From Byssothecium circinans (lineage: Eukaryota > Ascomycota > Dothideomycetes > Pleosporales > Massarinaceae), in contig ML976990.1 of NCBI GenBank assembly GCA_010015675.1, forward strand, positions 63,899 to 127,898: a stretch of DNA of 64,000 nt. Reading direction: 5' to 3'. This document shows positions 11,299 through 23,800 of this stretch, one piece after another. How positions within the stretch are numbered: the first letter of the stretch is position 1; each line of letters begins with the position of its first letter. The position numbers and the translations under genes are program-made. The notes beneath the pieces were generated by a model. That model searched no databases, had not been told where the DNA came from, and saw only the letters and a program-made list of their open reading frames with translations.

Positions 11299-12760
11299 CT
11301 GGCGGGTAGACTCGGAGTCCGCGGCCGAATGTTGTAAATTCAAAATTGGCAGCGTCTAAGCAGCCCGATTTCCGGGCAACAATTCCCCACATTGGGCTTC
11401 CACAGCATAATTCTGGAGCATTTGGTACGCGAGTGTGGGCGGCATAGGCTCCCCGGATGTACGAGAATTGGACGTTTGTGAGCGGTCAAAGTCAAGTCAC
11501 GGAGCCATCAGGTGTTGCTAGTGGTGAGGCGTGACGTCCGAGCAGCTGGTGTCCCGAAAATGGGTTTGACAGATGCGTGCCCAGCTCGGGCTGAACGGGA
11601 ACCCACTCCAGCCCTGCCCCTGCCGTTGACGGGGCGGACAGCGGGCCTACTGTACATGAAAAGTTGAAAACCACAAGCAGTCAAGAACTGGCACACACAT
11701 GATTGATGCTCGAAATAAGATACAAGCGCAAGAGTAGAATCTCCCGAACTACGATGCCGCAGCTGTTCCGCAGTGCGTCTCAGGTAATTGCCACTTCGGA
11801 TGGATGGATGCAGAGGGGACAGCAATCGTGAAATTCTCGATCGACCCGATGCAGTCATATTCCGGAAGCGGGCAGGGGCTGGCCATGTGGTGCGAGGAGG
11901 AACCGGGACGTCGCGATTGCACCGCCACTAGCAACCGAGGAAAGTCTGGGCCGAGGTGTTGCCGTTGGGAGGCTTTTTGGCTGGACTTGTCAATGCAGAA
12001 GGCACGCCGTATAGCGGCAGCCGTGAGTATCCGTTGGGCAAATGATGCAGTGTTGGTCTCTGTGCGCTGGACATGTAAACATCTGGAGGCAATGAAGACA
12101 ACCGACAACAGATATTGATGTACTGTACTGTCACGAGCGTTCAGGCGGTTCCAAATTCCAATGTCTGATGTGCACATGCTGGCCAATCAGGCATCTGCAA
12201 TTAGCGGCTCGATTGTGGGGTTGGCGTTCCGTTCCCGGTGCAACGTCATTGCCGTGTCTCCCCCGCAACAAAGCCATCATAGCCACCATACCAGCCATCA
12301 CAGCCAGACGCCGGCCGAGTGTAATGCGAGTCTGCAGGGCCAAGCTGCCGCGTCTGTTTACGATCTGTCCCCAGAGCTGCAGTTCTTTGCGTCATGTCTG
12401 GAGGTGTCCCATCTGACATCGTCAATGACATAGCTGTGACAGCGTCGTGAGGCAGTGGGTCGCTTTGGAGGGCTGGCCATCTCCATGTTCGTTTCTTTTC
12501 CTTCTGGCATAAAGGCGGCCTTGGATACGTGTTGCCGAGCACGTCCACGTCCACGTCCACGCCCATGCCCATGCCCACGCCCGCTCCTGCCCTCCCCGAG
12601 CATCGCATTGACTGCAACTGCCTTCCGACATCTCCCGTCCTCAGTTCTCTTCGGCACAGGTTCCTCGAGCCATTCACCACGTCGACCCAATCACAGCGTC
12701 CCGCATCCCAGACTAGTGGCCGCCATCAAACCCACGAGCGGTTCGGACAGCGTTGTCACG
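11299..12760. other. Gap: 3' flank of ABC gene and PEPCK promoter
   Basis: These 1.46 kb have overlapping ORFs on both strands but no recognisable domain. The region includes GTGGGG and CCCCAC words (about 12215 and 11387) that fit the SYGGRG CreA-type site, plausible for a gluconeogenic gene but too short to prove. A hexamer repeat lies at 12541-12585. Confidence 0.4.
12541..12585. repeat. Imperfect hexamer tandem repeat upstream of PEPCK
   Basis: About seven consecutive hexamers alternate between cacgtc, cacgcc and catgcc. The array is a microsatellite-like tract about 200 bp before the PEPCK start and contains repeated ACGT cores. Confidence 0.7.
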
Positions 12761-14992
12761 ATGGGTTATAAAGAGCAGCAAGATCCCGTCATTCGAACTG
12801 CAAGCCCCGCCCCTTTGGCCCAAGACTTTGCCCGTCAGCAGGTGTCCAAGCAACAGCGTTCCAACTACCACTCTTCTGCTCTCTCATCCACCTCTTTCCC
12901 ACACACAATGGTTTCCCAGAGCGTCAACAAGACCGGTCTGCACCCTGCCGGCGTGCAGTGAGTTCCCTCTCTCCTCGATCTCGACAGAACTACAACTAAT
13001 CCTGGCCCAGGCCGGCCAACAAAGATCACACTGAAATTGAAGAGGAGCTCCACGACCGAGCGCACATTGACTATGACCGCGTAGCCATTGTAAGCTCTCT
13101 GCCTCAATCCTTTGAATTGCTTTCCTGACAGCATCTAGGTCGCCAACCCGTCAGTAGCAGCTCTCTACGAGGATGCCCTTGTATACGAATCAGGCTCTGC
13201 CATCACATCCACTGGCGCTCTGTCAGCATATTCCGGAGCTAAGACCGGCCGCTCGCCTTCGGATAAGCGCATCGTAGAAGAGGATACGTCCAAGAAGAAC
13301 GTCTGGTGGGGTCCAGTGAACAAGCCCATGTCGACTGATGTAAGAGACTCCTCATTCCATCCGTTTCTCGCCGAAATCTTCACTCGTTCTGCCTGTGATA
13401 GTCACCAGAACGCCATGGGGATGGTCCAGTAGCCGAGTGAGGTCGCCGTGCCGAGACCCTGCATGGCGTCTGCAAGCGTCACTTCCCCGCAGGTCTCTCA
13501 TGCACGACTCGATCCAGCCGCTTTAGGAAAATCATCACATGTCTTGGACAATGTTCCATTTGCATTGCTAATAATTACTACAGGTCTGGAGAATCAACCG
13601 CGAACGTGCTATTGACTACCTCAACACCCGCAACCGCATCTACGTCGTCGACGGCTTCGCAGGATGGGACGAGCGCTACCGAATTCGCGTGCGTGTTGTC
13701 TGCGCACGCGCTTACCACGCCCTCTTCATGCGCAACATGTTGATTCGTCCATCAAAAGAGGAGTTGGAGCACTTCCACCCCGACTACGTCATCTACAATG
13801 GTGGCGCCTTCCCTGCGAATAGATACACGGCCGGTATGACCTCGTCGACATCCGTGGCCATCAACTTCGCTGAGAAGGAGATGGTCATCCTTGGTACCGA
13901 GTATGCTGGAGAGATGAAGAAGGGTATTTTCACTGTTCTCTTTTATGAGATGCCCGTCAAGCACAATGTCCTCACTCTACACTCATCCGCGAACGAAGGC
14001 GAGAATGGCGACGTCACTGTCTTCTTCGGTCTCTCGGGCACCGGCAAGACGACCCTCTCCGCTGACCCTAAGCGCGCTCTCATCGGCGACGACGAGCACT
14101 GCTGGAGTGACACTGGAGTCTTCAACATTGAGGGTGGCTGCTATGCCAAGTGCATTGGCCTGTCTGCCGAGAAAGAGCCCGACATCTTCGGTGCCATTAA
14201 ATTTGGCGCCATCTTGGAGAATGTTGTCTTCGACCCGACGTCGCGTGTTGTCGACTACGACGACGACACACTGACCGAAAACACTCGATGCGCGTATCCT
14301 ATCGAATACATTGAGAACACCAAGATCCCCTGCATCTCCGACAAGCACCCCAAGAATATCGTCCTCCTCACTTGTGACGCCCGTGGTGTACTTCCGCCAA
14401 TTTCCAAGCTCAACAGCGAACAAACCATGTACCACTTCATCTCCGGTTACACCTCTAAGATGGCTGGAACCGAGCAGGGTGTAACAGAGCCCCAGGCTAC
14501 CTTCTCCTCTTGCTTCGCTCAGCCTTTCTTGGCCCTGCATCCCATGCGTTATGCAAAGATGCTAGCGGAGAAGATCGAGGAACACAGGGCAGACGCTTGG
14601 CTTCTGAACACCGGTTGGGTCGGTGCTGGTGCCACAACAGGTAAGGTCACCTACCGGACTCCACGAGAGACATGTACTAACATCTTGTAGGCGGTAAGCG
14701 CTGCCCGTTGAAATATACTCGCGCTATCCTCGATGCTATCCACTCTGGTGAGCTTGCCAAGTCTGAATTCGAGACTTATGAGACCTTCAACCTATCTGTC
14801 CCCAAGACCTGCCCCAATGTCCCCGACGAGCTCCTCAACCCAGCCAAGTCATGGAACGGTACTGCCGACTTCAAGACCGAGGTCGACAAGCTTGGGCGTC
14901 TCTTTATGGAGAACTTCCAGAAGTACGAAGATCAGGCTACGACTGAGGTCGTGAAAGCCGGGCCTCACGTATGCTGCTGCCCCAAGCATTAG
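12761..14992 (+). CDS. acuF: Phosphoenolpyruvate carboxykinase (ATP)
   Basis: Catalyses ATP-dependent conversion of oxaloacetate to PEP, the committing step of gluconeogenesis, in the cytosol. Exons: 12761-12957, 13011-13089, 13139-13339, 13584-14640, 14691-14992 (611 residues). The start region has the substrate-binding segment ([19 protein letters not shown]). The third part has the conserved [20 protein letters not shown], the P-loop [11 protein letters not shown] and the metal-binding IGDDEHCW. An in-frame ATG at 12908 ([17 protein letters not shown]) would give 562 residues and resembles the usual cytosolic start; the 49-residue extension from 12761 may be real or leader. The third intron (13340-13583, 244 bp) is unusually long for this locus. 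The unspliced C-terminus ends [10 protein letters not shown]; an alternative GT donor after CAC could change it. Confidence 0.95.
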
Positions 14993-15792
14993 TATTTTGC
15001 TGGCTGCATATCCACCAGGTAGTTTCCCTTCTTACATTTTACAGATTGATTGAAATATTCCCCCTTTGCCTATCTCCTACCTCCAGCGCCTTAACAGAGG
15101 GCTGTACCTCGATCGATCCCCGAGTCGATGCGAACGAGTTTCCTTGGATATCCATCATACCACGGTTACCCATTTCATCCTTTTCCCTTTTCTATCCTGT
15201 CTATATTTTCTCTTACGAGTGTATCTTAATCTTAGAGGTCTCGATGGCGATTATATTATCGGCTATTATTGGGACGATCAACATATGGAGGAGACTCTTG
15301 ATGGGTTTCTTAAGAGGGGGATGTATGTAGGGAGGGGACAGTGAGCTGATTTGGATACGAGTTGGACATTGTGGGAGTTGGAGTTGCATGGATCTTGAAA
15401 TACCTGCATGGCATTGGAAAGCATAGTGATTGTTAATATGATTTTTTGCTTGACTTGATTCGCGTATTGTGACGATGCCTTGCTTGTGTCAGGTTGTTGT
15501 CTACAACTCCTTCTTCTTTGAAATCTTTCGTGCAGGTGTTCCTGGGCTGCTTGATAGAAAATAAAAAATAAAATGAGGTATTAAAAGGAGTCGGTGGAGA
15601 GTCCGAGGACCCTAGCTTTGTTATTTCCGAGCTAGAATGCACCGCTAAATGCTGTGCCCTCTCTTATCGATATCGGGATTATTTCACAGCGTCCCTGAGC
15701 CTTGGCACGTCCAAGCTCAATACACACTTTACACTTCAATAAAGCAATCAATACCACAAGGCCTCCCAAACCAGCACAAGGCCCAGTCCGAA
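14993..15792. other. Gap between PEPCK and TAPT1-like gene
   Basis: This holds the 3' flank of PEPCK and the leader of the next gene. An in-frame upstream ATG at 15649 exists but the peptide before Met-49 looks like leader. No other signal is seen. Confidence 0.4.
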
Positions 15793-18735
15793 ATGAGCCA
15801 GGCAGACTCAAAATTGAGCACGTATATCCACGTCGCTGAACCGCTCCCTACGCCAGACGTATCCCCCGAACCTGAAGACGTGTTCTTTCCAAGCGGATTG
15901 ACGACTGCAGCTCAGCAGCAGGATGGCGCGAATGAAAAGACAATGAGCGTGAATGGAGCTCCCAGCCCAAAGGATGCGACAAGCAGAATGGGCATGAACG
16001 ATGAGGCGATCCTGTCCGATACAAGTGAACGCTCGAGACCAGTGCCCCAAATAAGACGGCCTGGCGATGGGAGGCGCAAGAGCAGCGTTTCGGACCATGA
16101 CAAGATACTCAAGCTGAGCCCGAAGCAAATGCATGAGTTGACGAGCGAACCTGCGAATATACCCATTCGAGCTGCTACGCCGATCCTGGAAGATGCATCG
16201 GAGGGGCAAACACCGGAGGAGAATGTGGAAACAGAGTGGAACAAGAAGGAATTAGGCGGGCAGCTAGCACCCGTTCCGGAACTGAACAGTGCAAACAGGA
16301 AGACGAGGAGTGTGTCGAAGCCGCGGGAAAAGAGGCAAGAAAAGGAGAAGGAGAGGGAGGTTGTTGCGATCAAGGGAGAGCAGGTCGGGTTGAAGCATAA
16401 TCGACCGGCGCTGAGTACGAGATCTGCTACAACACCGGCTTTGCGGAGGAAGCAATCAAGCCAAAGGACACAGGGACAAACAAATCCGCTTGAAGGGGAG
16501 GAAAGGAGGACTTCAAAACATATCCCCCCTCCGCTAAACTTGGAACACAAGGATAATTGGGACTCAAGGGAGGTCTTAAAGGTTCCGCCGCAGGACAGGG
16601 TACGCGATATACCTTCGCCTATGCCCGCGTCGATGCCTCTACCGCCTATGTCAATGCCTACGTTCCTCTCGCTCGAGCTCTCTTCAGATCGGCCGTCCCC
16701 CCTGTACATATACCGACCCTCAATATCCGACTTTCCCTATGAATCATCAAAGATCAAATACGAGCGCTTGGTCAATTTCCTTGTTTTACCGCCAAAGCTT
16801 GAGGGCATATTAGCATTTGGAGCTTTGGCTTGTTTAGATGCTTGGATGCATGTCCTCACGATCCTGCCCTTGCGCTTTTTGATCGCCGTTTGGATCCTGG
16901 CCAAGTGGTGGGTTTCAGTGGTTGTGAAGGAAGTTCGCGACATAAGCAGCTTTGTGTACAGCGGACTACCTAGAGTGTGGAAGAGGAGGAGGCATACGGA
17001 TGCCCCGACGCCCGTGCTGGACGCGCTGGTTGATGAAGAACCACCTTCGAAATCACGTCGACCATCAGTTTCCACCGATGCTTCCCCCCATCCTGCATCC
17101 ACTTCAGGGAGAGACGCTGGCCGTACCGTAGCGACGTTCAGATTCCCGGACCCCAGAGATCTTCCGGCGAAACGCATGCGGAATCGTTATCGACACCGGA
17201 GAACCAAGTCAACTCCTTCCGCGCTTCTTCCAGGCCATAAGGCTGATATCTTGAAGGGACTGTTAGTCATCTCAAGCTGTGCTGTTTTGATGCGCTTCGA
17301 CGCGAGTCGGATGTATCATGGTGTACGTGGACAGTCAGCCATCAAGCTCTATGTCATCTACAATGTCCTCGAAGTCTGCGATCGACTACTCTCTGCTCTT
17401 GGCCAGGACGTGTTGGAATGTCTATTTTCTCGCGAAACGCTTGATCGCAATCCGGACGGTCGAAGCAAGGTCATACGCCCGTTCTGGATGTTCATCCTCG
17501 CGCTCGTTTACAATGTTGCACACGCCACGGCCCTCTTCTACCAAGTCATTACCCTTAATGTCGCCGTCAACTCGTACTCCAATGCCCTTCTAACGCTCCT
17601 CATGTCCAATCAATTCGTCGAAATCAAGGGCACTGTCTTCAAACGTTTCGAGAAGGAGAATCTCTTCCAAGTCACCTGTGCTGATATCGTCGAACGCTTC
17701 CAACTCTGGCTCATGCTCCTCATCATTGCCATGCGCAACATTGTCGAAGTCGGTGGTCTGAGCATCAATTCGGTTTCTTTCTTCAGCAATCCTTTGAGCA
17801 GTGCGAATGCGACTACTTCGGCTCCATTCTCCGCGAGTAGTATTCTGCCAATGAGCTTCACGATCTTCCCGAAGTATATTGGGCAGGTGCTCAACCCGTT
17901 CTTGCTGGTGTTGGGGAGCGAGATGGTGGTTGATTGGTTGAAGCATGCGTATATCACGAAGTTCAATCAGACAAAGCCGGAGATCTACGGGAAGTTCTTG
18001 GATGTGCTGGCGAAGGATTACTATTCCGATGTAATTACCCCCAATTAATTCTACTGATTGTAATGCTGACAAAGACAGGCTTTCAGCGACCCCAACCTAA
18101 CCCGCCGTCTCGGGCTCCCTGTTCTTCCTCTCTCGTGCCTCTTTATTCGTGCCGCAATCCAAACCTACCACATGTTCCTAGCAACCCACATGCCCGTTCC
18201 CTTCCCATCAGCCTCCACATCCTTGACATCCGGCCCACCACCATCTTCTTCGCCAGCCCTCGCCCACATCGATCGGATCTTCCGCCGCGCCCTCGGCCGC
18301 TCGACCTTCGGCGCCGGTTCTTCCTACTCCCCAACCTCGTCGCAACCTTGGTACGCACTCAAAAGCTGGACCTTCGATGACTTCATCGCCGCCTCCACCA
18401 TGCTCATCGTCTTCCTGGTCGCGTACCTCTTCTTCCTTGCCTTCAAGATCCTGCTCGGTATGTGTCTTTTGAAGGTCGCGCGCGGGAGATACAAGGGCAT
18501 GAAAGAGAGAGAGAGGATGAATGTCGAGACTGGGGGCAAGAAGTTGGGCGGCTTTGGGGTTGTGGATGTTACGGAGGATAAACGGAGGTGGATTTATAGT
18601 GATGACCCTGAAGGGTTGAAGAGGCTGAGGGATAGGGACGAGAAGGAACGAGGGAAGGAGGAGAGGGAAAGGGAGAGGGGGTCGAGTTTTGGACATGTGT
18701 CGAGGTATGCTATGGTTGGTAAGAGGATCTGGTAA
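15793..18735 (+). CDS. TAPT1: TAPT1/EMP65-family ER membrane protein
   Basis: Exons 15793-18030 and 18079-18735 join in frame to give 964 residues. About 290 residues of low-complexity, Ser/Pro/Lys-rich sequence precede the family domain, which opens SFLSLELSSDRPSP-like and continues KYERLVNFLVLPPKLEGILA. It includes the conserved block GQSAIKLYVIYNVLEVCDRL and the segment NSYSNALLTLLMSNQFVEIK. Several membrane helices follow, and the second exon adds a last hydrophobic pair near 18390-18480 and a basic tail. Yeast Emp65 works with Slp1 in protecting folding proteins in the ER; the role here is inferred from the family. The start at 15793 (MSQADSKL) is preferred over the in-frame 15649. Confidence 0.9.
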
Positions 18736-19111
18736 AGGTGATGGGAATCAATGAAATAGAAAGATCAACTTGGAAGACTTATCTCACCTTCACCAAACAT
18801 GGATGTACGTGAGTGAAGTTTAGTGCAGGTTAGGGTGCGTGGTGCCGGTGCCGGTTCGAACTGCCTTTGCAGCTTTACCCATCTCTATACCGCCTGACAC
18901 GGCAGCATGGCGCTCTTGAGAGAAAGTGAGAGAGAAGAACATTCGAAAGTTCTCGAATTTCTCCAATCTGCTGTGTCACTTGCCATTTCCTCGTACTCCT
19001 CGCTTAACTCTCGCATCACCACAGCAGCAATAACAAACACTCTTCCAGGTCTGCCTCGAATTACGCTTCTCGATCCCGACAAGACACATACACGCTCATA
19101 ATCGAGCAGCC
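18736..19111. other. Short gap before zinc-finger gene
   Basis: The intergenic promoter of the zinc-finger gene on the plus strand. No repeat or RNA gene is seen. Confidence 0.4.
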
Positions 19112-20803
19112 ATGGACATCCAACAGCAGATCTCCCAGCTATTTGCAGATGGCGGGGAGACATTTGGCGAACTAATGGTATGAGGGAACCTCACCTTCGA
19201 CTTGTTTACAGAAATATGGATAAGGGTGAAGCTTTGGCTAATATGATATTTACATAGGTAGCGGCTGCAAAGTGTGGACAAGAACTCCAGGCGCACAGCG
19301 ATGATTATGAGAAGCTTCTTGCGAAACACAAGCAGCTCGAGAAGAAGTACGAGGTGATGCGCGTGGGGTATACGGCGGCGGCGGCACGTGGCGAGGACAA
19401 GGAAGCATATGTGGTTGTGCTGATTGACTGTCATAGTCACAAGGTCTGTCTTCTCTATCCCCTTCTTCCTGTATCCAGATGCTTGTTGCTAATCATAGAT
19501 AATATGTCTCCAGTTCAAAAACGAACTCGTGCTCGACAAGGCCAGCGGTGGTCCCAAGGCAGCACAGCTTCTCCGCGATTCCGTCCGAGAGTACCTTTCG
19601 AAGATGGAGATCGTGGCGCATGCGAGAGAGTGTCGCGTTGAATTCAGGGCGTATGCGAATCTAAAGAGCTTGTCTTTGGATGCGCATAAAGAGAAGCTGG
19701 CGGATGGACAGGTGCGGTCGCTTGCGCCGTTCACGTCGGGGTTCTCGCGGCCGTTTGGGTCGTGTGATTTCGTGGATGTGCAGGATGAACAGGCAGCGCA
19801 GCAGAAGATCCGAGGTACGTGTGGCTGAATAAAAGAAACGAGGTGTCTGCCAGATTGACTAATGTTGTGTCTCTAAGATGTATTCAAGAACTGTACCCAT
19901 GACCCTGGATGCAAACAAATCTTCTTCGCCGCCTGCTGCAGCCCTGCACACCTTCAGCTGCTCCAATCGTACACGAACCGAAAGGGGCTGGTGACGCTCG
20001 TGCAGGGCGAGGTCACGGACCAGGCCATGTTGAAGTTGGGCTTCAAGAGGGTGATGTTCTCCCAAGTCTTCCGGAGCCCCAATGCGAGCAGCGAGGGAAC
20101 TGGTGCGGGAGCCAAAGCCTGTTGGGACTTCCAGATCGTGAGTTCATCATACTCATCATATGTATATGATAGCAATATAGCTTACAACAATGGATAGGGC
20201 AAATGCACGAGGAAAAACTGCAAGTTCACGCATGAAGGCGACACCGAAAACGCAAAACTACTCAAGGAACTAGACAGCAACATCCACCTCGAGAAGACGA
20301 TCCAACTCCCCATAATGGGTAACCCGGGCCGTATCCCTGTCAACGCCAATAACGAGCGACTGGACTTGTACATGCGACCTCCGACGAAAGCACAATGGTA
20401 CAAGTACGAGTCTCGCTATAAGTCCAAAAAGCTGTGCAACGATTTCTATCTACGGCACGCCTGCGCCAAGAACCCCTGTGACTTCGATCACTCTCCTCTG
20501 GAGCCCGATGTATATGACTGCTTGAAGTATGTGGTCAAGGAGCGTCCGTGCAAGAAAAAGGATGAATGTCGTGTCTTGGGATGTCTTTGGAGCCATGTTT
20601 GTCAGAGGGTGAGCTGTGATGGGAAGGGGTGCAAGTTGCCGCATTCGATGCATAAGATGGACCAAAAAGTCGCTGAGTGGGTGAAGCCGGATGCGGAGCA
20701 GGACGAGGAGGAGGACGATTTGAATGAAGAGGGCGCGGTTGATGTTAATGGGGAGGATGTGGGGACTGGGGCGGTGAAGAATGCTGTGCTCATTGAGATC
20801 TAG
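19112..20803 (+). CDS. DUF7923-type protein with CCCH zinc fingers, paralogue A
   Basis: Exons 19112-19177, 19258-19443, 19514-19814, 19878-20137 and 20198-20803 give 472 residues, all in phase. The N-terminal third has a coiled-coil start (SDDYEKLLAKHKQLEKKYEV). An alpha/beta domain follows (AYVVVLIDCHSHKF..LVLDKASGGPKAAQLLRDS, then a CRVEFRAYANLKSL strand), the NYN/DUF7923-like fold of fungal CCCH proteins. The fingers include C-x7-C-x4-C-x3-H (about residues 265-285) and C-x8-C-x4-C-x3-H in LCNDFYLRHACAKNPCDFDH, plus a further Cys-rich segment (DECRVLGCLWSHVCQRVSC). The tail is acidic. RNA binding is likely from the fingers; a nuclease-like role for the N-domain is inference. Paralogues lie at 36354-38138 and, decayed, at 29962-30360. 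Confidence 0.85.
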
Positions 20804-23800
20804 TGGGTGGGATGTCGTGGGATGTATACTGCACTGACTTACGTCTTTGGGGTATCCAGGCTTCCTAGATCAGCGAAAAGCGGTGAGTGAGATTGGACCG
20901 TGTGTGTGAGAGATGAAGCGCAGTCTTTGCTTCGGCTTCTATGTGGAAGATAGAAAACACGGTGATCGAATAAAGACTATATCTGCACTATTTTCGTCGT
21001 TCATATTTCCCGGTCGTCACTTCAACACTTGGAACTTGAATCCCTTCCCATTCCCTCCCCTGAGTTTACTTGGAGTGAAAAATCGTAAACCTATATCGAG
21101 AACAAAAGGCTCTGGACCGACCCGACGGAAACCCATCGCTCATCCGCGGACCCGACACATTGGCTCAACGGTATGAAAGCCAAAACGGGAAGAACGAATC
21201 ACACAAAGGAAAAAGGCCTTTGGCGAGGAGGAGCAACCAAGTGACGGAAATTTCTCGCCCAAGGCCGGGGTTTATACGCTTGCGCAGAAGACGGACTCCC
21301 GCGGTGTCCAAAACCGCTAGCATTAAGTAATCCCCATGTCCAAGGTGCGTGTTAAAACTCCTTGTATAGGAAAGACTATCTTTGAGTTTCTATCGTAGTG
21401 TCGACTTTCTCTTCTCTATGAGAGACGGAGTCGAACGAGGGATATAAAAACGAAGCGACAGCAAAAAAACAGCAAGAAAAGCAATAACCGTCAACGCTTG
21501 CTATAAATGCCCACGCAGTGCAACGTCCAAACAACCATGCAACCTTTCTATGTACTTCTCCCGATATAGTAAAAGCTCAGAAGACGTCTAGAAGGCAGGG
21601 GCAGGTTAGAATCATCATTCCACGGAAGATCTAGAGATCGCAGGAACGGACGGACATCTCCATCTTTACCCTTGCACAGTACAAGGATAAGGTTATTCCG
21701 ATGTGCTGCACGGTTCATGTATTTATTCTACAAATACTGGTTGCACAGTACACGCAAAGTCCGTAGTACAACGGGCGCGTCTGTGGCGCTACGGGGTTTC
21801 GTGCATGATCTTTTTATGCAAGTCCGGCCAGATGAGGAAGTCGATTGGTGTGCAGCTATTTCCGAGTCCGATGATACCCGCTCGTAGGGAAAGGTACTTT
21901 GTGGCGGGTGCTTGATAGGTGGAGAAATCTGCTCTATGATGGTTCTTCGCGGTTGGGGAAATCGGTTGTGGTGGGTAGTTGCAGACTTGCAGGAGGTTGG
22001 TTGAGGTGGAGGAGCTGTGATTTATTTTCTGGGCTGTCCTACTTGCGATGCAGGTTTGGGTATAACGTGTAAATTGCTTATAAGTTAACAAAAAGGGAGA
22101 GAAGATGAACTTATGATGACATCTCAATTCGGCGGCCCTGACGAAAGCTTCGGCGATTTTATTATTGTATTGATTCTTGAGCGAAAAGCCCCGTACAGCG
22201 GGCCAAGCAATTAATGGCTGCGGCGTACCCAGGTGGCGATTGTAAAAAAGTTGCTGATGGTGGTCAGACATCGCATTATACTGACTGAACGGTGTGTTGC
22301 TTCTGCAGCCATCGAATGTGGGGATATCGTTGAGTTGCGCGTATCTCCTGGCGGTGAGGCTTGCCTGTATATTTTCGGGATTGTACTTAGATGGTGTGAG
22401 TTTTAGTAGACTCTAGTGCGTAGACTAGTCCTTCTTCAAAGTCGGTTTAATCGTGGCGTCATCCATATCCGTAGTTCAATCGACGATGATCCCGGTCCAG
22501 CAAAAGGCAAATGGGTGAAAGGCTTGCAGTGTTTGCGCCGCTCGCGGTTCGGATTGTTAGTATTCAAATGTTGTCGTGCTGGCATTGGTCCTGACTAGAT
22601 AGAGAGCTTTGGAGGAGTTTCCATTGGTTCATGGTTTGTGGCTTCTGGTCTTCTCCCGTATTCTACCAATTTTCCATACAGCGTTCGCTGTACGAGTCGG
22701 ATTCCTAGATTACGATATCTGGCCCGTTGTATGGATTGTCGTGTAAATATTACCTCTCTTCGCTTGATTTTGTAGGCTTTTGTATGGGTCTTATGTGAGC
22801 GCGTAGCTCGCTTGATTTCCCGAGACCCAATTTTAGGTGCACGTAAGCACCAGCTGCATTGAGACGCTTGTCGATCGAGTGGTGAGCCGTGAGGCTGCGC
22901 TGTATATCGAATGTTCAGTGCATCATTTACGGCGCCGGATGAAAGCTGCAATGGGCTGGGAGGTAGAGCAATGAAGACGGTGTGAGGCGAAATGCGAAGT
23001 CGGGTTCACCTACAGCCTCCGATCAGGGCTTGGGCTGTTGTATCCATCTTGGAAAGCTGTGCAGAAAGTTGACAATGCCTCCCCAGGAAAAACAGGTAGA
23101 AATGACCTATCCTTTCGCCAGTCATACTCACATCCGAGGCGATTAATTCGGGAAAAGGATTAGTTTGACTCGATATCAGAATCCTTCAGCCTTAGACGGG
23201 AGTTAACAATGAAAAGGGACAACTTCAACAAAATCACCATGTCGGAATGAGCCGATTCGCTTCTCCTATCTTACCGCACGGGATGTATCGACCGAAGCTA
23301 GCAAGACGTCAGAGGATCCGTGTCGACGGTTGACATTGATGCCGAAGGATAGCAACAATGCGAGATGATACAGACTCAACCACAGAAAGCATCAATTGCA
23401 AGGCGGTAAGAAAAGATTACACGGACGTTGGCACAACCTCGGCGTGTATGTTGATGTCAAAGTCAATCGAGAGTTGTTAAGCTTGAGCAGAGATGGTGAC
23501 CTCCGATACAGGCTTTTGCCGGAAGTATTCCGCATACATCTTTGGATCATGAAGACGGCGTTGTCGCTGGTGTAGCTGCCGTGCAACCGCCACAGAAAGT
23601 ACAACCCAAGCGCAGAGAGAACGCATGGGCTCGATGCGATGCGATGCATTTACTCGATCGATACCCTGCGGTTGCCACGAGGACGAACTGCTGTGGAAGC
23701 CGAGCTCGTGTTTGATATTCAGCCTCTCATCCTTCTTGCATGCTTCGATGTTTGGTGTTGAGCCTGAATGGTGAGCCCGTTTCAGGCGTCTCTGTCGGCC

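Noticed and set aside
12246..12690. Overlapping minus ORFs with Gly/Arg/Val-Asp repeats
   Set aside because: Products of translating the hexamer microsatellite, not protein genes.
13983..14540. 185-codon antisense ORF in PEPCK
   Set aside because: Shadow of a highly conserved, GC3-biased coding exon.
15912..16709. 265-codon antisense ORF inside the TAPT1-like gene
   Set aside because: Low-complexity Ser/Cys/Leu mirror of the charged sense sequence, with no domain; the sense strand has conserved family motifs.
18849..18868. ccggttcgaactgcc as a possible tRNA T-arm
   Set aside because: No neighbouring D- or anticodon arm, and no terminator in either orientation.
21789..22271. 160-codon minus ORF in the 4.2-kb gap
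   Set aside because: Composition is non-coding-like and no motif is recognisable.
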